From Thelonectria olida (taxonomy: Eukaryota; Ascomycota; Sordariomycetes; Hypocreales; Nectriaceae): 64,000 bases of DNA. The position numbers were made by a program, and so were the translations under genes. Each line of letters begins with the position of its first letter. The first letter of the stretch is position 1. The notes beneath the pieces were generated by a model. It was not told where the DNA came from. It made no database searches and saw only the letters and a list, made by a program, of their open reading frames with translations. The stretch lies in NCBI GenBank assembly GCA_020736575.1, contig JAGPYM010000003.1, positions 496,001 to 560,000 of the forward strand, read 5' to 3'. Positions 44,536-57,500 of the stretch are shown here, in pieces.

Positions 44536-46181
44536 ATGACTGTGCCCAACACTTTACCTCTGAGTAATGAGCCTCTCACTGTCATCGTCTCTTCTCGTGC
44601 CGTCATCACTCTCCCGGACGACACCCTTCTCTTGACTCCGGCCACCATTGCCATCTCTCCCGTCACTGGCAAGATCATAACCGTCATCCCCGACATTCTT
44701 CCCCAGTCAAGCTTCCCATCCTCCACCACATACGTCGACCATAGTCCCAAACTCCTCCTTCCTGGTCTCGTCGATGCCCATGTCCACCTCAACGAGCCCG
44801 GTCGCACAGAATGGGAAGGGTTCTGGACTGGCACTCGCGCGGCTGCCAGCGGAGGCGTCACGACTGTCATTGACATGCCTTTGAATGCAATTCCCCCTAC
44901 GACGACTCTCAAGGGCTTCGAGGAGAAGCTGCGTGCCAGTGACGGCCAGTGCTGGGTCGATGTTGGCTTTTACGGCGGCGTCATTCCTGGAAATGCAGAT
45001 GAGCTGAAGCCTCTCGTCGAGGCGGGCGTAAGAGGCTTCAAGGGATTCTTGATTGAATCGGGCGTAAGTATCGGCTACAAATTAGTAGACAACAGTCATT
45101 ACTCACACGCAGATAGGTCGACGAGTTTCCGGCAATTTCTTCCAAAGACGTTGCACTCGCCATGGAAACACTCAAGGACTCCCCGACTACACTCATGTTC
45201 CACGCCGAAATGCTTCCTCCCATCTCGACTTCGGTCGGCGATGCTGTGCAGTCCTCGCAACCACCTCTCGCTCCTACAGGAGAACTCACCGCGTACAAGA
45301 CCTTCCTCAAGTCTCGTCCCCCAGCTTTCGAGACGTATGCCATCGAAGAGATCCTGAGCCTGGCACACTTGGCCCCCTCGCTGCACTTGCATATTGTGCA
45401 TCTTTCGGCAACACAGTGCATCCCCATCCTCAAAGCGGCACGCGCTGCCGGGATCAACATTACGGCCGAGACGTGTTTCCATTATCTGGGCCTCACTGCC
45501 GAGGAGATTGAGAAGGGCGATACTCGACACAAGTGCTGCCCGCCAATTCGCGAAGAGAGCAACCAGAATGGCCTATGGGAAGAGCTGGTCGCTGAGGACT
45601 CGTGCATTCGAACGGTTGTATCGGATCACTCTCCCTGCACCCCTCAGCTCAAGCTGCTCCCGGAGCACTTGGACCAGAACCAACCCCGCATGATGCATTC
45701 AGACTCTGGTGTCGACGTTACGCTTCCAGGAGAGCCGGCGCCCAGCGAGCCAGCCAAGATGCGCGGAGACTTCTTCGCAGCATGGGGTGGTATCTCATCT
45801 GTCGGCCTCGGCCTTCCCGTGCTTCATTCAGCGGCTAAATCGCGATCGGCGGCATCCAAGACGCCGAGCATTACCGACATTGTGCGCCTGTGCTGTCAGG
45901 CTACCGCTGCACAGGTCGGTCTTTCGCATCGCAAGGGTGCTCTGAAGGCAGGCATGGACGCCGATGTCTGCATCTTCGATGACGCCGATGTGTGGACCTT
46001 TTCGCAGGGCGATATGCGGTGGAAGAACCGATGTTCTCCATGGGAAGGCCACGAGTTCACCGGGCGTGTCAAGGAGACGTGGTTGCGAGGAACCAAGGTG
46101 TTTGAGCTTGGTGCAAAAAACTCTGGATTCCCTGGAGGCATGCCTGTGGGAGAGTCGATTACGGAGAGGAGAACTGTTTGA
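44536..46181 (+). CDS. Allantoinase
   Basis: Two exons (intron 45064-45116, 53 nt), 530 residues. Cyclic amidohydrolase hallmarks are present: metal ligands in GLVDAHVHLNEPGRTEWEGF, the carboxylated-lysine region VRGFKGFLIESG, LMFHAEM, LHIVHLSATQ, the aspartate in VVSDHSPC, and the C-terminal beta-strand WKNRCSPWEGHEFTGRVKET. The enzyme hydrolyses allantoin to allantoate in purine catabolism. The Dal5-type permease 31 kb to the left belongs to the allantoate permease family, and both promoters carry GATA clusters. Slightly longer than bacterial allantoinases because of an insertion after the SDHSPC motif. Confidence 0.95.
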
Positions 46182-48091
46182 CGAATGATGGACGAGCTGG
46201 ATGAGTGTTTCAAGAGATCAACGCATGTGACGGCGCAATGGGCATTGCATGGGAACCAGATACAATAGTCTTTATGAGCGTTCCGTGGATACGATACCAT
46301 GATGATTGGGAGTAAAAGATAGAATGTCGTTAAAGATAGGTTGAATGAATCATGTTTCAAAGCGAAGTTGACCACGTGCATGATGACGATTCAATAGAGG
46401 GGACCTTCCCCGAGTTTCGGACAACAGGACGGAAAAGTGGAGGTGGGGAAACGGAGAGGAAGCTCCTCACCGCGTTGCACAACGATGATACGAACGCATT
46501 TTACTGTTCAAGACAGGAAGATGTGAGGGTGAGAAAACTTGCGTTGAAGAATTTTCCATGAGAAATGCCTAGTGAATTCTATGTGTCTGGGGAGAACCTT
46601 GAGCGTCACTATCGCTACTACTCCGTACATGCTGAGAAGAGATGGAGTAACTCAGCGATGATAGTATCCTCTTCTATGAAGGCATGCTCTCTCATCAATG
46701 TTTCAGACGAAAAGGCTAAAAGATCCATTTCCCTTGGATCTAGGAACCGACCATCTTGCATACGTAACGCCCTCGTCTCATGCTACGTGTGTCTGTTGCT
46801 GAGTCTCATCTAGTCATGCCTCGGCACCCTTGTTCTTCGAGCTCGCTAGCAATCAGTCTGTTGATTAACCAATCGTGCCGCGGGTTGAGATGTCTTCGGA
46901 GGACTTCCTCTTGCGTCCGAATAAGAGCAGAAGCGTATCACATTAAGAGCAAATATATCAAGCAGACCCAGTAATCAATCAGACATGACAGGCGAGCCTC
47001 GTAGCGAGGTGCTGCTCTGTACGCGACGTCTCCAATATCCATTTGTCTTTCACCACCTTCTGTAAGCGAGGTGTCGGTTAGCCCCATCATTCCATTCGGG
47101 GCCGTTACATGGCGTTGTCTGGGCCCTTCGTTTCGCAGCCGACGTGGGGATCGACGGCTACTGATGATTAGCGAGGTCGTGTGGCTGTTTCGCTGCAGCC
47201 GAAGAAGACGGGATATTTGCTTTGCATGCATGCAGTTCTAAGCGAAGCCGTTTCCCGGAAATATTTCTCGCGTGCGGGTGAAATAAACCCTGTCATGTGG
47301 TGTGTGATGATGAATCCCATGAAAGATTAGACGTGCGTACGACGACGTCGTATTTTACCTGTCATATTTTCAGGGAATCTGGCAGTAATGAGAAGTCCCA
47401 AATATCCAACCTGAGGAAGAAACAACTTGGTCATGACAATTCCCTCATTGTCTTCATGCAAGACAAACATCTTCTGCCAAGCGCATGTCGCTGTCATCCA
47501 CCCACACCTTATTCTCGGAACGAAAGCCTCCCGTGCTCACTGCAAAGTACAGTCGCAGTCGTCTTCGTCTACATCCCATTCCAGGCATAGTCTGGGCCCT
47601 TTGGCGTCGTCTCGCAAGCTTTTCCCCGCGTCGGTTGGCGTCGTCCACCTCGGCCCATGACCCTGCCCATCACCTCACTTGGACCTCGCTTGCGAGCCTC
47701 ATGGATCATGGACACGCCTCATGGCGAACCGGGCCCACCGACGTTCGATACGAATGGTCCTTTGCCTTTGTCCATCTCCAGCTTTTGACGAGGTGATGGA
47801 TCCATTAAATGGAATAACCGACCTTTTTGACCGTAAAGTGATTTGCCATAAATTTTCCTGATATCTTTGTCCCCTATCAGTGCTGTCCGTGACGCCCGTA
47901 TTGTACTCCAATAACTACCTACCTATCTCGTCAGTAATGGCTGCTACCATAGACCTACAACACACGGGCACTTACCTTAACTACTCACATGCACTTGCCT
48001 AGATTGGCTGTCATGGACAAAGTGCAGTCAGCAATTCCTCGAGTCCTTCACACCTGCTCAAGCCCCTTCTCCTTCTGTAAACACTCCGACA
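46182..48091. other. Intergenic region between allantoinase and the ABC transporter
   Basis: About 1.9 kb on both strands without a supportable gene; open frames are short and lack domain signatures. It should contain the ABC transporter promoter. Confidence 0.45.
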
Positions 48092-51000
48092 ATGGGGAGC
48101 CACGACTCTATTGATGCCATAACGTTAGAAAAGTTTGGCAGGACAACTTCTTTAGACCGGTCATGCGAGCGGAACACACAACCAGGCACGAACCAACGAC
48201 GCACTTCGCTTACAGGCGCTGGCAAGCTTTCTTTCGACGATGTACAGCCCGTTGAGGTGCAGATGCGACATGTATCCGTCTCGGTCGACACGGCGCCGTC
48301 ATGGCTCGAGCCATCTACGTACCCTCAGCTCTTCGCCTCCAAGATGGACACCTCTCCTCAGATGAAGACGCTTCTTCAGTCCGTCAACGCAGATATCCAG
48401 CCAGGAACATTAACAGCAATCATTGGGGGATCTGGATCGGGTAAAACAACACTCTTAAACACCATGGCCGAGAGAGTGGCAAGCTCGAGGCTAAAAAGCG
48501 AAGGTGTTATCAAATTCAACGGCAGAGTCGGCGTCCACAGCGTCAGCCATGCCTATGTGATGCAGCAAGATGTCCTGCTTCCAACACTCACAGTGAGGGA
48601 GACGCTGCAATATGCTGCAGACCTGAGACTCCCATCTTCTACACCCCACCAGCAGCGCTTGACAGTCGTCGACGAGGTTATTCGTGAACTTGGCTTGAAA
48701 GAATGCGCCGACACTCGGATCGGGAACTCGCAACACCACGGATGCTCGGGGGGGGAGAAGCGGCGCACTAGCATCGGCGTGCAAATGCTTGCCAATCCAT
48801 CAGTACTTTTCCTCGACGAACCCACGACAGGCCTTGATGCAACGAGCGCCTACCAGCTAGTAACAACCTTGAAGAAGCTGGCACAAAAGGGCCGAACGGT
48901 CATCACGACGATTCACCAGCCTCGATCGGAAATATGGCATCTCTTTGACAGCCTCATTGTGCTCACTAAGGGCAATCCTGTGTATTCTGGGCCGATCAAG
49001 GATTGTGTCCCTTGGTTCGATGGCATGGGCTTCAAGCTGCCCCCTTTTGTCAACCCGGCCGAGTTCATCATTGACATTGCTGCTGTCGATAACCGCACTC
49101 CTGAACTAGAGCAGGAAACGACCGAAAGGGTAGAACGACTGAAGGGCTCCTGGAGCGCAGAAACAGAGAAGGTCTTCCCCGCCCTGCCAAGCGACGACGT
49201 CTCCGACAATGGACAACAGAAAGTGTCAGACAACTATGCCGGGTTTGGTCGACAGACCCTAGTTCTGGCCGATCGCACCTTAAAAGTGACATACCGAGAT
49301 CCTCTGGGCATGGCGTCTGCCATTATGGAGGCCATTCTTATGGGTCTAGTCACCGGTTACCTCTTTTATGACCTTGGGCGAGACCAGTCTGGCATCAGAT
49401 CCCGTCAAGGTGGACTTTATGCTGCCACTGGCCTTCAGGGCTATTTGATCCTCATCTTTGAGGTCTACCGAATGACCATCGATATTCAGACATATGATCG
49501 CGAGTCCTCTGAGAAATATGTCAACGCCATTCCTTTCATTCTCTCACGAAGATTGGCTCGGATGCCAACCGAGGACATCCCCGTTCCCTTTCTATTCTCC
49601 GTGATATTCTATTTCATGGCAGGATTTGATCGGACGGTGGAAAAGTTCTTCATCTTCTTTAGTATCTCTCTGATCAATCATTACATCTCGGTTACTTGCG
49701 CCATGACTTGCGTGGCCGCTTCAAGGCACTTTCCTGGGGCTAGTCTGATCGCCAACATGGCATATACCCTCCAAAGTATGGCTTGCGGCATGTTCATCCA
49801 AAGTACCACCATTCCCGTCTATGTGCGTTGGGCCAAATGGATTACATACAGCGTAAGTCTACCTGGATCTCCCTATTTCTCATAGCTAACGATCTAGTTC
49901 TACGTTCTGGGAGCCTATTGCGGCAACGAATTTGAGGGCAACTTTTACGACTGCCCATATACGGGCGGCGAATCTAATCCGCAATGCGAGCAGTACACCG
50001 GAAAGTACATCATGAAGCTGTTCGGGTTCCCCCAGAACTGGGTGACGCGGCCTATTCTGATTTCGTTCGCCTTCATCATCTTCTTCCTTGCCCTCGCTGC
50101 TGTTGGGTTGCACTTCTTCAAGGTGGAAATGACCATTGCCCGCGCTCGCGTGTCGGACACAGATCTTTCCGCTGGCAAGGAAAAGATGACAGCGAGATCT
50201 ATTGCCGACGTCCGAGCTATCGATTTGGAGCTTGAAGAGTTCTCTTTGGCGATAGAAAAGAGGTCTGCGTTGGGCAAGAAGTTGCCTGTGAAAACAATTC
50301 TCAATCCCATCAATGCGACCTTCCAAGCAGGGATGCTGAATGTGATTATGGGGCCTTCGGGGAGCGGAAAGACGTCTCTCCTCAATTCGATGGCTTTGAG
50401 ACTTCGCAACTCGATCGGAACGAAATATCGTCCCTTGGGAAAGCTCACTTTCAACGGCGCTGTTCCCTCGGACGCAGTTATTCGATCAGTTTGCTCATAT
50501 GTCTGTCAGGATGACAACGCTCTGCTACCGTCTCTCACCGTCCGAGAAACACTTCACTTTGCTGCGTGCCTGCGTCTTCCACCTTTTATGAGCAAGGAGG
50601 AAAAGAGTCGCCGGGCAGAGGAGGTGTTGCTCAAGCTAGGTCTCAAAGACTGCGCCGACAACATGATAGGCAACGAAATGATCAAAGGCATCTCTGGCGG
50701 AGAAAAGCGACGTGTTTCCATCGCAGTGCAGGTTCTAACGAACCCTCGCATTCTGTTGCTCGACGAACCGACGTCTGGACTCGATGCCTTTACTGCAAAC
50801 TCAATCATGGAGGTGCTCCAGGGACTTGCCAACGAGGGCCGGACACTCATCCTTACCATCCATCAGGCCAGATCTGCTCTATTCGAGGAATTTGGTAACG
50901 TGCTACTGCTGGCACGTGGAGGCTCACAAGTCTACTCCGGACCTGGGAATACTATGCTAGATTACCTGGGAAATCTTGGATATGACTGCCGGCATCACAC

Positions 51001-52156
51001 GAATCCGGCAGATTTTGCCTTGGATATGATCACCATCGACCTACAGCGTGACGACAGGGAGGCAGCGTCACGAGAGCGAGTACAGAGGTTGATTGAGAAC
51101 TGGAGGATGAGGGACAGCTCCGCCACAGAGACTCAAGGAGAGAAGACTGAAGAGAAACAAGACGCAAACAATGTCAAGGAGTCAATACGAGACGGCATCA
51201 CGCGGACAATGGACAACCCCCCTCGTCGATCCTTTAACAAGGCCAATCTTTCATCACCTGCGGAGCTTGGAGCGCTTGTCCGCAAACGAGCGTCTCTCGC
51301 AACCGCACTACCACTCCTCCTCCATCGAGACCTCATCAACACACGCCGTCAACCCGAACTCATTCTCGCCCGACTCATGCAGGTCATTGGTCTCGCCCTT
51401 ATCTTAGCGCTGTTCTTTGCCCCCTTGGACAATGACTACTACTCGGTCCAGAACCGTATGGGCTTCATCCAGGAAATCGGTGCTTTTTACTTTGTCGGTA
51501 TGCTACAGAACGTCGCTGTATACCCGAACGAGAGAGATGTGTTTTACCGTGAAGACGATGACGGTGTGTACAGCGTGGAGGCTTTTATGATGTCGTACAC
51601 GATTCTCGAGGTGCCCTTTGAGATTGTCAGCTGCCTTGTGTTTGGCCTTCTTGGTAACCTCGCCGTCGGCCTACCAAGAACAGCACAGATGTACTTTGTC
51701 TGCGTCTTTGCCTGCTTTGGCGTTGTTTCCTGCGGCGAGAGCCTGGGCATCGTGTTCAACAGCTTGTTTGGGCACGCTGGCTTTGCAATTCAAATCATGG
51801 GCATTTTTCTCTCGGTCGCGAACCTCATGGTTGGCATCCTATCCATTGGTATGCCGCCCCTTTTCACCTCGTTCAACTACTTGTCACCCATCCGGTACGC
51901 CGCTCGCGCTGTGGCGCCGTACTCGCTGCGGGGAGTGGCTTTTACGTGCAATGATAGTCAGAAGTTGCCAGACGAGAGCTGTCCAATCGAGACAGGTGAA
52001 GATGTTCTCAAGCTGTACAAGCTGGACGAGGATCCGGTCCTCAATGTGGCCTTCCTAGGAGTCTGTGTCATAGTGTATAGACTTTTGGCGTGGGGTGTGG
52101 TGAGGCTTATGAGAACGCATTGGGAGGGGGTCAACCGAAATAAGAGCAAGGTATAG
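48092..52156 (+). CDS. ABC transporter, ABCG family, full-size (two NBD-TMD halves)
   Basis: Two exons (intron 49853-49897), 1339 residues. Architecture is NBD1-TMD1-NBD2-TMD2 in the reverse (ABCG) order. NBD1: Walker A GGSGSGKTTLLN, signature CSGGEKRR, Walker B SVLFLDEPTTGLDA. NBD2: Walker A GPSGSGKTSLLN, signature ISGGEKRR, Walker B ILLLDEPTSGLDA. H-loops are THHQ-like (TTIHQPRS, LTIHQARS). Each TMD has about six helices. Both NBDs are canonical, unlike the PDR-type fungal pumps that have a degenerate first site, so it looks like a duplicated White-type transporter. Substrate unknown. It converges on the sugar transporter gene, 365 bases away. Confidence 0.93.
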
Positions 52157-52521
52157 AGGTGTTGGGGTCAATTTATAGGCACATGATCATGGCAATGACA
52201 CAGAGGCTACGCATGAGGATATCAGACATGAGACGCACGATTCATCTTGTTTAACAATCCTTTATCGACAGTAACATAGATATATATCCAAGTCAGGCTA
52301 CCTGTTCTTGTTTCCGCTATAGGTGACTATCAACTGCGAGTCATGGACCAAATTCAAATCACCCGGCGCCCCTCAATAAAACCATGGTAATTCACAAATT
52401 ACAAATCAGCCGTAAACGAGTGGGTATCAGTTTCTGCATGTAGGGGTCCGAAGTGTTGATAGGGCTACTCGAGAACGTATCAACGGGAGAGCCGCGCAGC
52501 GCCATATCCACACTTCCACCT
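52157..52521. other. Intergenic region between convergent transporter genes
   Basis: The 3' UTRs of the ABC transporter and sugar transporter; nothing else seen. Confidence 0.5.
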
Positions 52522-54567
52522 CTAAGACATTCTCTTCTCGCTCTCGGTGGGAGACTCAATGTCGGAGCTGTTGGAAACCGGGTCGTTGTCCGTGTGGTAA
52601 AGGGGCTTGAGCTTGGCATCGCGCTGCCAGAAGATGTAGCGCTTGATCCACCAGGGGAGGGCAGTGCCGAGCTGGTACTTGGCGAACTTGCGGACGGGCA
52701 CGGCAAAGACGTAGTCGAGTTCCTCGAGCGTCTTTTGCTTGGTTTCGGGAACCAAGAAGAAGATCATGACAAAGGCGACAACGTTGAAGCCGGCGTAGAG
52801 GCCAAAGGCGCCGACGGTGCTGAGACGGTCGAGGAGGAAGGGGAACGACATGCTGAGGACGGCGGCCCAGAAGAGACAGGTGGCAACGGCGAAGCCCATG
52901 CCCGTCTCACGGTGGGATAGGGGGTAGACCTCGGCGCTGTAGGTGAAGGGAACGGGACCTTCACCGGGAGAGTAGAAGGCGCCAAAGAGGAAGACGAACA
53001 AGCACACCAGAGCGGTACGTGCCGTCTCAAACCTGGTATCAATGAGGGTGCAGAGACCAGCAGCCAGAAGGGTCCAGGTCATCTGTGGGAAGGTGAACAG
53101 CAGCAGGCTTCGTCGACCAAAGGTGTCGATAGTCCAGAAGGCAGGGAAGGCAAAGATCCAGTTGACGAGGCCGAAACCGAACGAACCAAGCATGGCGCGG
53201 AAGTCGGACATGCCGGCGTCCTGGAAGACGGTGGTCGAGTAGAAGGCGATGATGTTGATTCCGCACATCTGCTGGGCAATCATGACGGTAAAAGCAGCGA
53301 GGTTGGCGCGGCGCACACGCGGGATGGTGAAGAGCTGGGTGAAGCGGGAGATGTAGTTGGTCTTGCCAATGAGCTGCTCCTCGATCTCGAGCTGGGCGCT
53401 GATGTAGTACATGTCGCGGGCGACCTGGATCTGCTCGAAGCGCAGCTGCGACATGGACTTCCAGGCCTCGGGATAGCGGTTCTTCTTCATCAGCCAGCGG
53501 GGAGACTCGGGGCAGGTGTAGATGAGCAGCAGCAGGGGCACGGCGGGCAAGAAGGGGGCGCCGAGCATGAGGCGCCAGTTGATGTCGGCGACGTGGAAGA
53601 CGGCGAGGTTGAAGGCGGTGCCGAGGAAGATGCCAAAGGCGGTCCACATCTGCCACGACATGACGAGGGCGCCGCGGATCGAGGCAGGGGCGTTTTCGGC
53701 GGCGTAGATGGGCACGGTCGAGGCTTTGACGCCCATGCCGATGCCCATCAGGAGACGGTTGGCGAGCTGTTGTTGCCAGGTGTGGCTGAAGGCGGATCCG
53801 ATGACGGGCCAGATGCAGAAGTGGGCAGAGAAGAAGATGACGCCGCGGCGACCGAACCAGTTGTTGATGGGATCGGAGAGCCAGCAGCCGATGAAGCTGT
53901 GGTGCGGTTGTGAGCGAGTCATCCAGAGACAGAGACGGGGTGAACTTACGCGCTGCCGATATAAGGACCAGCATTGACAACACCAACCAAGAGACGATCA
54001 CGAGTACTATGCGTGCCGATGCCGTAGTAGTTGGGGAACCAGAGGTTGGCGCCGTTGGAGCCGGTCTGATCCCAGCCCTGGACAGCAGCGCCGATGGAGC
54101 AAGTAACAATGGTCATGAGCAGCTTGCGGGGCATGTGCCAGCGGTGGGTGACTTCGCGCTCGAGGACCTCGACTTCGCGGTCGGTGAGCTTCTCGTCGCC
54201 GTCAATGTCGCGGATGCTGTGCGGGTTCTGGGCGACGAGGGCGCCCTTCTTGATCATGGGGATGTGCTCGGTGAGGCCCCTCCGCTCGGCCCAGCGCTCG
54301 ACATCGGCCATGAGCTCATCGCGGGGAATGCCTTCGAGAGGGTTCTTGATTCTGCGGAGCGTTAGGACGTGGTTCATTGGGTGTCGGCGGAGAGACGTGG
54401 TTTACCTGGCCTGGAGGTTCTGGTTCAGGTCGACATGCTCGGCGGTAGAAGACCTGGGCTTCTCGTCCCCAGCCGTGTACTTGGGCGGTGCTGATCTAGA
54501 GATGGTACTGTCAGCATGAGGGAGGATTGGCGCCAATTGGTGGGAGGACATACTGGATATCAGCCAT
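52522..54567 (-). CDS. MFS sugar transporter (SP family)
   Basis: Four exons. A 14-nt first exon encodes MADI and two bases, then an intron of about 66 nt. The second exon encodes SAPPKYTAGDEKPRSSTAEH, and the third begins RIKNPLEGIPRDELMADVER. The last is about 1.4 kb. The product of about 620 residues has a long charged cytosolic N-terminus and 12 predicted helices. Signatures of the sugar porter family are GCWLSDPINNWFGRRGVI, PESPRWLMKKNRYPEAW, the GINIIAFYST motif after helix 7, DTFGRRSLLLFTFP, YSAEVYPLSHRETGMG and PETKQKTLEELDYVF. It imports a sugar or polyol with protons; the long N-terminus is shared by fungal oligosaccharide and inositol-type porters, but I cannot assign the substrate. 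Confidence 0.92.
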
Positions 54568-57500
54568 GATGGGCGTCAATCAAGGAGAAACGCGTGCAGG
54601 GAGTCCTGGTGCAACAATGGATGGAGGGGGATTATCCCAGTCAAAGATGTGGTCCTCTAGCGAGGTTGGAAACAATGAGAAGAAGCTATTACGGGTTGGA
54701 GCTGATGAGGATAGCCTGGGGAAGAAGAGAGGACAATTCAAAGGAGGAACGCGGGTCTATTTGAATCTTCTGCAACGACTTCAACGCACATCTCGCGGCG
54801 TCCCACAAGTTTCTGTGCACCCGAACGTGGGTAGTAGCTTGAATCGAACATGGCTTCATGGCACATTTTCGCTTTGAGGTGCATCGCGTCCGCCGGGTTG
54901 AGGCATCATCCAGGATGATCCTATTCAAGGGGGAGGGGGGCGTGTGTGTAAGTGCGAGGGTTTCCGAGGAGTGTGAGACATGACATGACAGGACAAGACA
55001 GAATGGCAGTTCGCAAGACGGCCAAAGCAACCCATTCTCTTGGTATCTCATTAGTAGTAAGGATCAGCTAGAGCAGAAACGCTGAAGCTCTCTGTCTCGA
55101 TCGATGTCGTTGGCGCAGAAGCTGTCAACTCGGTCGAACGACACACACGATTGGACGGCTTCACCCCAGCAATTACTCCATAAACCCCCTAGCACAGTAA
55201 CAAGAAACTGATCCCCAGTCTCCGCAATCCTTGGGGCTCGGCACATGGAGGCTTTCGGGCCGATAGCGCCTCCAGGGTTCTTCGCCCTTAACCGCCGCAC
55301 GCCTGTGGACGCCCAGCATTCTGTTAGCAGACGCGGCACTTGGGGTACGAATATTCTGGTCGGCCCATCTCTAGACTCTCTTGGCAGGTTGAAATGGGGA
55401 GAATCGCTGCACATCGCGGGTGGCTGATTCGGGTATTCCATGATTCTGCGATGATCATGGCTTCTTGGGGGACGGTACTTGATTTTTACCAACCGTTAGA
55501 GCACGGGAAACCGAACAAACGGGCAAAAGAGAAATTGTCGTATCGATTCAAGGAGTGGAAGCGAAAATCAATGCCAGTCCCCCGCAGAGATCTCAGCATC
55601 TCCCCTCCGCTCATTCTTCTCCTCTTTGGGCCCACGATCGCAGCATCCTCAATTTGTTTTTCTCCTTCAGTTGCCCGAGCTAACGGTCGGAAGATGGAGG
55701 CGAGAAGGGCGGCTTCAGGCAGCAGAATTCTCAGCGTCTTGAATGGACGTTCGGCCATGCGGCGAGAGTCCACTGAGGGGAACGCCGATGAGGGCGCCAA
55801 GGCCCGGGGTAGGGGGAAGCGGAGGGCCATCCCTGTCTCTTGAGAGACGGTCCGTTCGTTTGCATGTGGTGGCTTTGAAGAACGAGATGTTGTGCCGGCC
55901 TGAGAGCGAAATTGTGCTCTCCTAGTCTGTGGTATCTGAGGTAGTACCAACTTATGCAGTGAACATTACGGCATCCGAGTCCCTTCTGCAGTAAAGGACC
56001 TTCGCCGAGACACGTCCAACCAACTACTGCTTGTTCCCGTCAAAAAGTTGCCATCGCCAAGTCCCCTTATTACATCACCATCACCAACTCATCAACACCA
56101 CAACGTCGCGCCGGCATATCTGCTCGGCGAAAGAAGCAATGATTTGACACCTGAACCTGGTCCCTGAAAAGCGTGAACCCAATTCAATTTCCCTCGCGTC
56201 TCTCTTACGAATATTATTCCCGTGCCCAGTCAGTGCGCTTGCTTCCCGTCCATCCCTCCCATCGCATCCTCCACTCCAGCCTCTTTCAGTTTCCTTTCCC
56301 AGCAAAGTGTGAAAAGAAGCTCAAGGCAGCAGAATAAAATAGTCTGTTTTTGGAGTCCCGGCGGGCGCTATTTACCGATCTCTTCTCCAAATATTGGCGG
56401 GCCAGTATGCATCTCGGTCGAGTCGTTGGATGATACGAGAGCCGAGTCATTTTACTCTAGGCCTAATGATTCGTCAATTGGCAAAATCTGATCAGCGGCG
56501 ACCTCCTCGACTTCCCCCAGACCGGAATAACGCGATGCGGACTCTGGAGGTTTGGTTCCAGTGAATAAGCTCACTTGGTGGCATCGTGGGTTTCGTTGGA
56601 GTCGAAAGGAGGGGGAAGAGACCATTCCCTCCCTCCTTGACTAGACTCACGCCCCTTTCACAAGTCAGGTTGGTACCCATCACCTCATCTTGTATGATGA
56701 GACGTTGTTGGCTCAGTCTCCTCTACAATAGCAACCCAAGCGTCCGATCGGGCAAGATCAATCATCTGAGCTGAGGCTCAACATGACTGACGCTGGGTGG
56801 TCTGAATACGCGTTTCCAGGGTTATTCATTTGTGTAGAAGGACATAGACGTGTGGCATTTCTCCCCCTCCAGGACTAAGAGTACTACTACGAAGGTGTTT
56901 GGTGTACCATTTCCAAGGCCGTAAAACCCTCATCGTTCAGGCTAAGAGAAGGTGTGTGTCGCTCTTCAGATTAACCTCGCGTTTCTACAGATAAACTCAA
57001 GAGCGTTGGGTTGCAATCCCAAGAAAGGCAAAAACGGTGAACATCACAACCCCCTCCGCCTTGATTTCTTCCCGTCCGCAAGAAGATCTTTCCCCCCTGG
57101 GCTTCCGTCTCTGGATAAACTGGGGCAGCGTTTTGAAAGTGCGGTGGAGCTGTTGTGGAGGGCATCATGGGTGCCATCAACCCCGGAGGAGGACCATGAC
57201 CAGGGAGTCCGCAAGAGTAGTTCATGTTGCCAACAGACATGACGATACACAGCTGCAGACCGTGTTCTCGACCCCATCAAGGTCTTTCTAGTTGTCAGAT
57301 TCGGTCTAGTGCGGCGCTGGTTGCTTTCCATCGATGCGGCTGGACTAAGGATGGATGCATCAAGGATTCCAAGCATATTGACGAGTTGGGATTGCATCAG
57401 GTTGCTTGCATGTTTGATTTTCATGAAACTCCCAGGATGCTTGCGAACCACGTCCACGGGTCACTATGAACGATGTCCAAAGAGACGTGCGGCTTGTATA

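Noticed and set aside
53039..54109. Open frame of 356 codons on the minus strand, His/Arg/Leu-rich
   Set aside because: Different frame of the sugar transporter exon; low-complexity composition typical of a shadow frame in GC-biased coding sequence.
55340..55950. Overlapping open frames on both strands in the gene-poor interval
   Set aside because: Neither translation shows a domain or plausible start context; composition looks random.
56971..57240. Minus-strand frame beginning MSVGNMNYSC, rich in Gly, Pro and Met
   Set aside because: Might be an exon of a low-complexity protein, but I could not connect it to further exons or a terminator.
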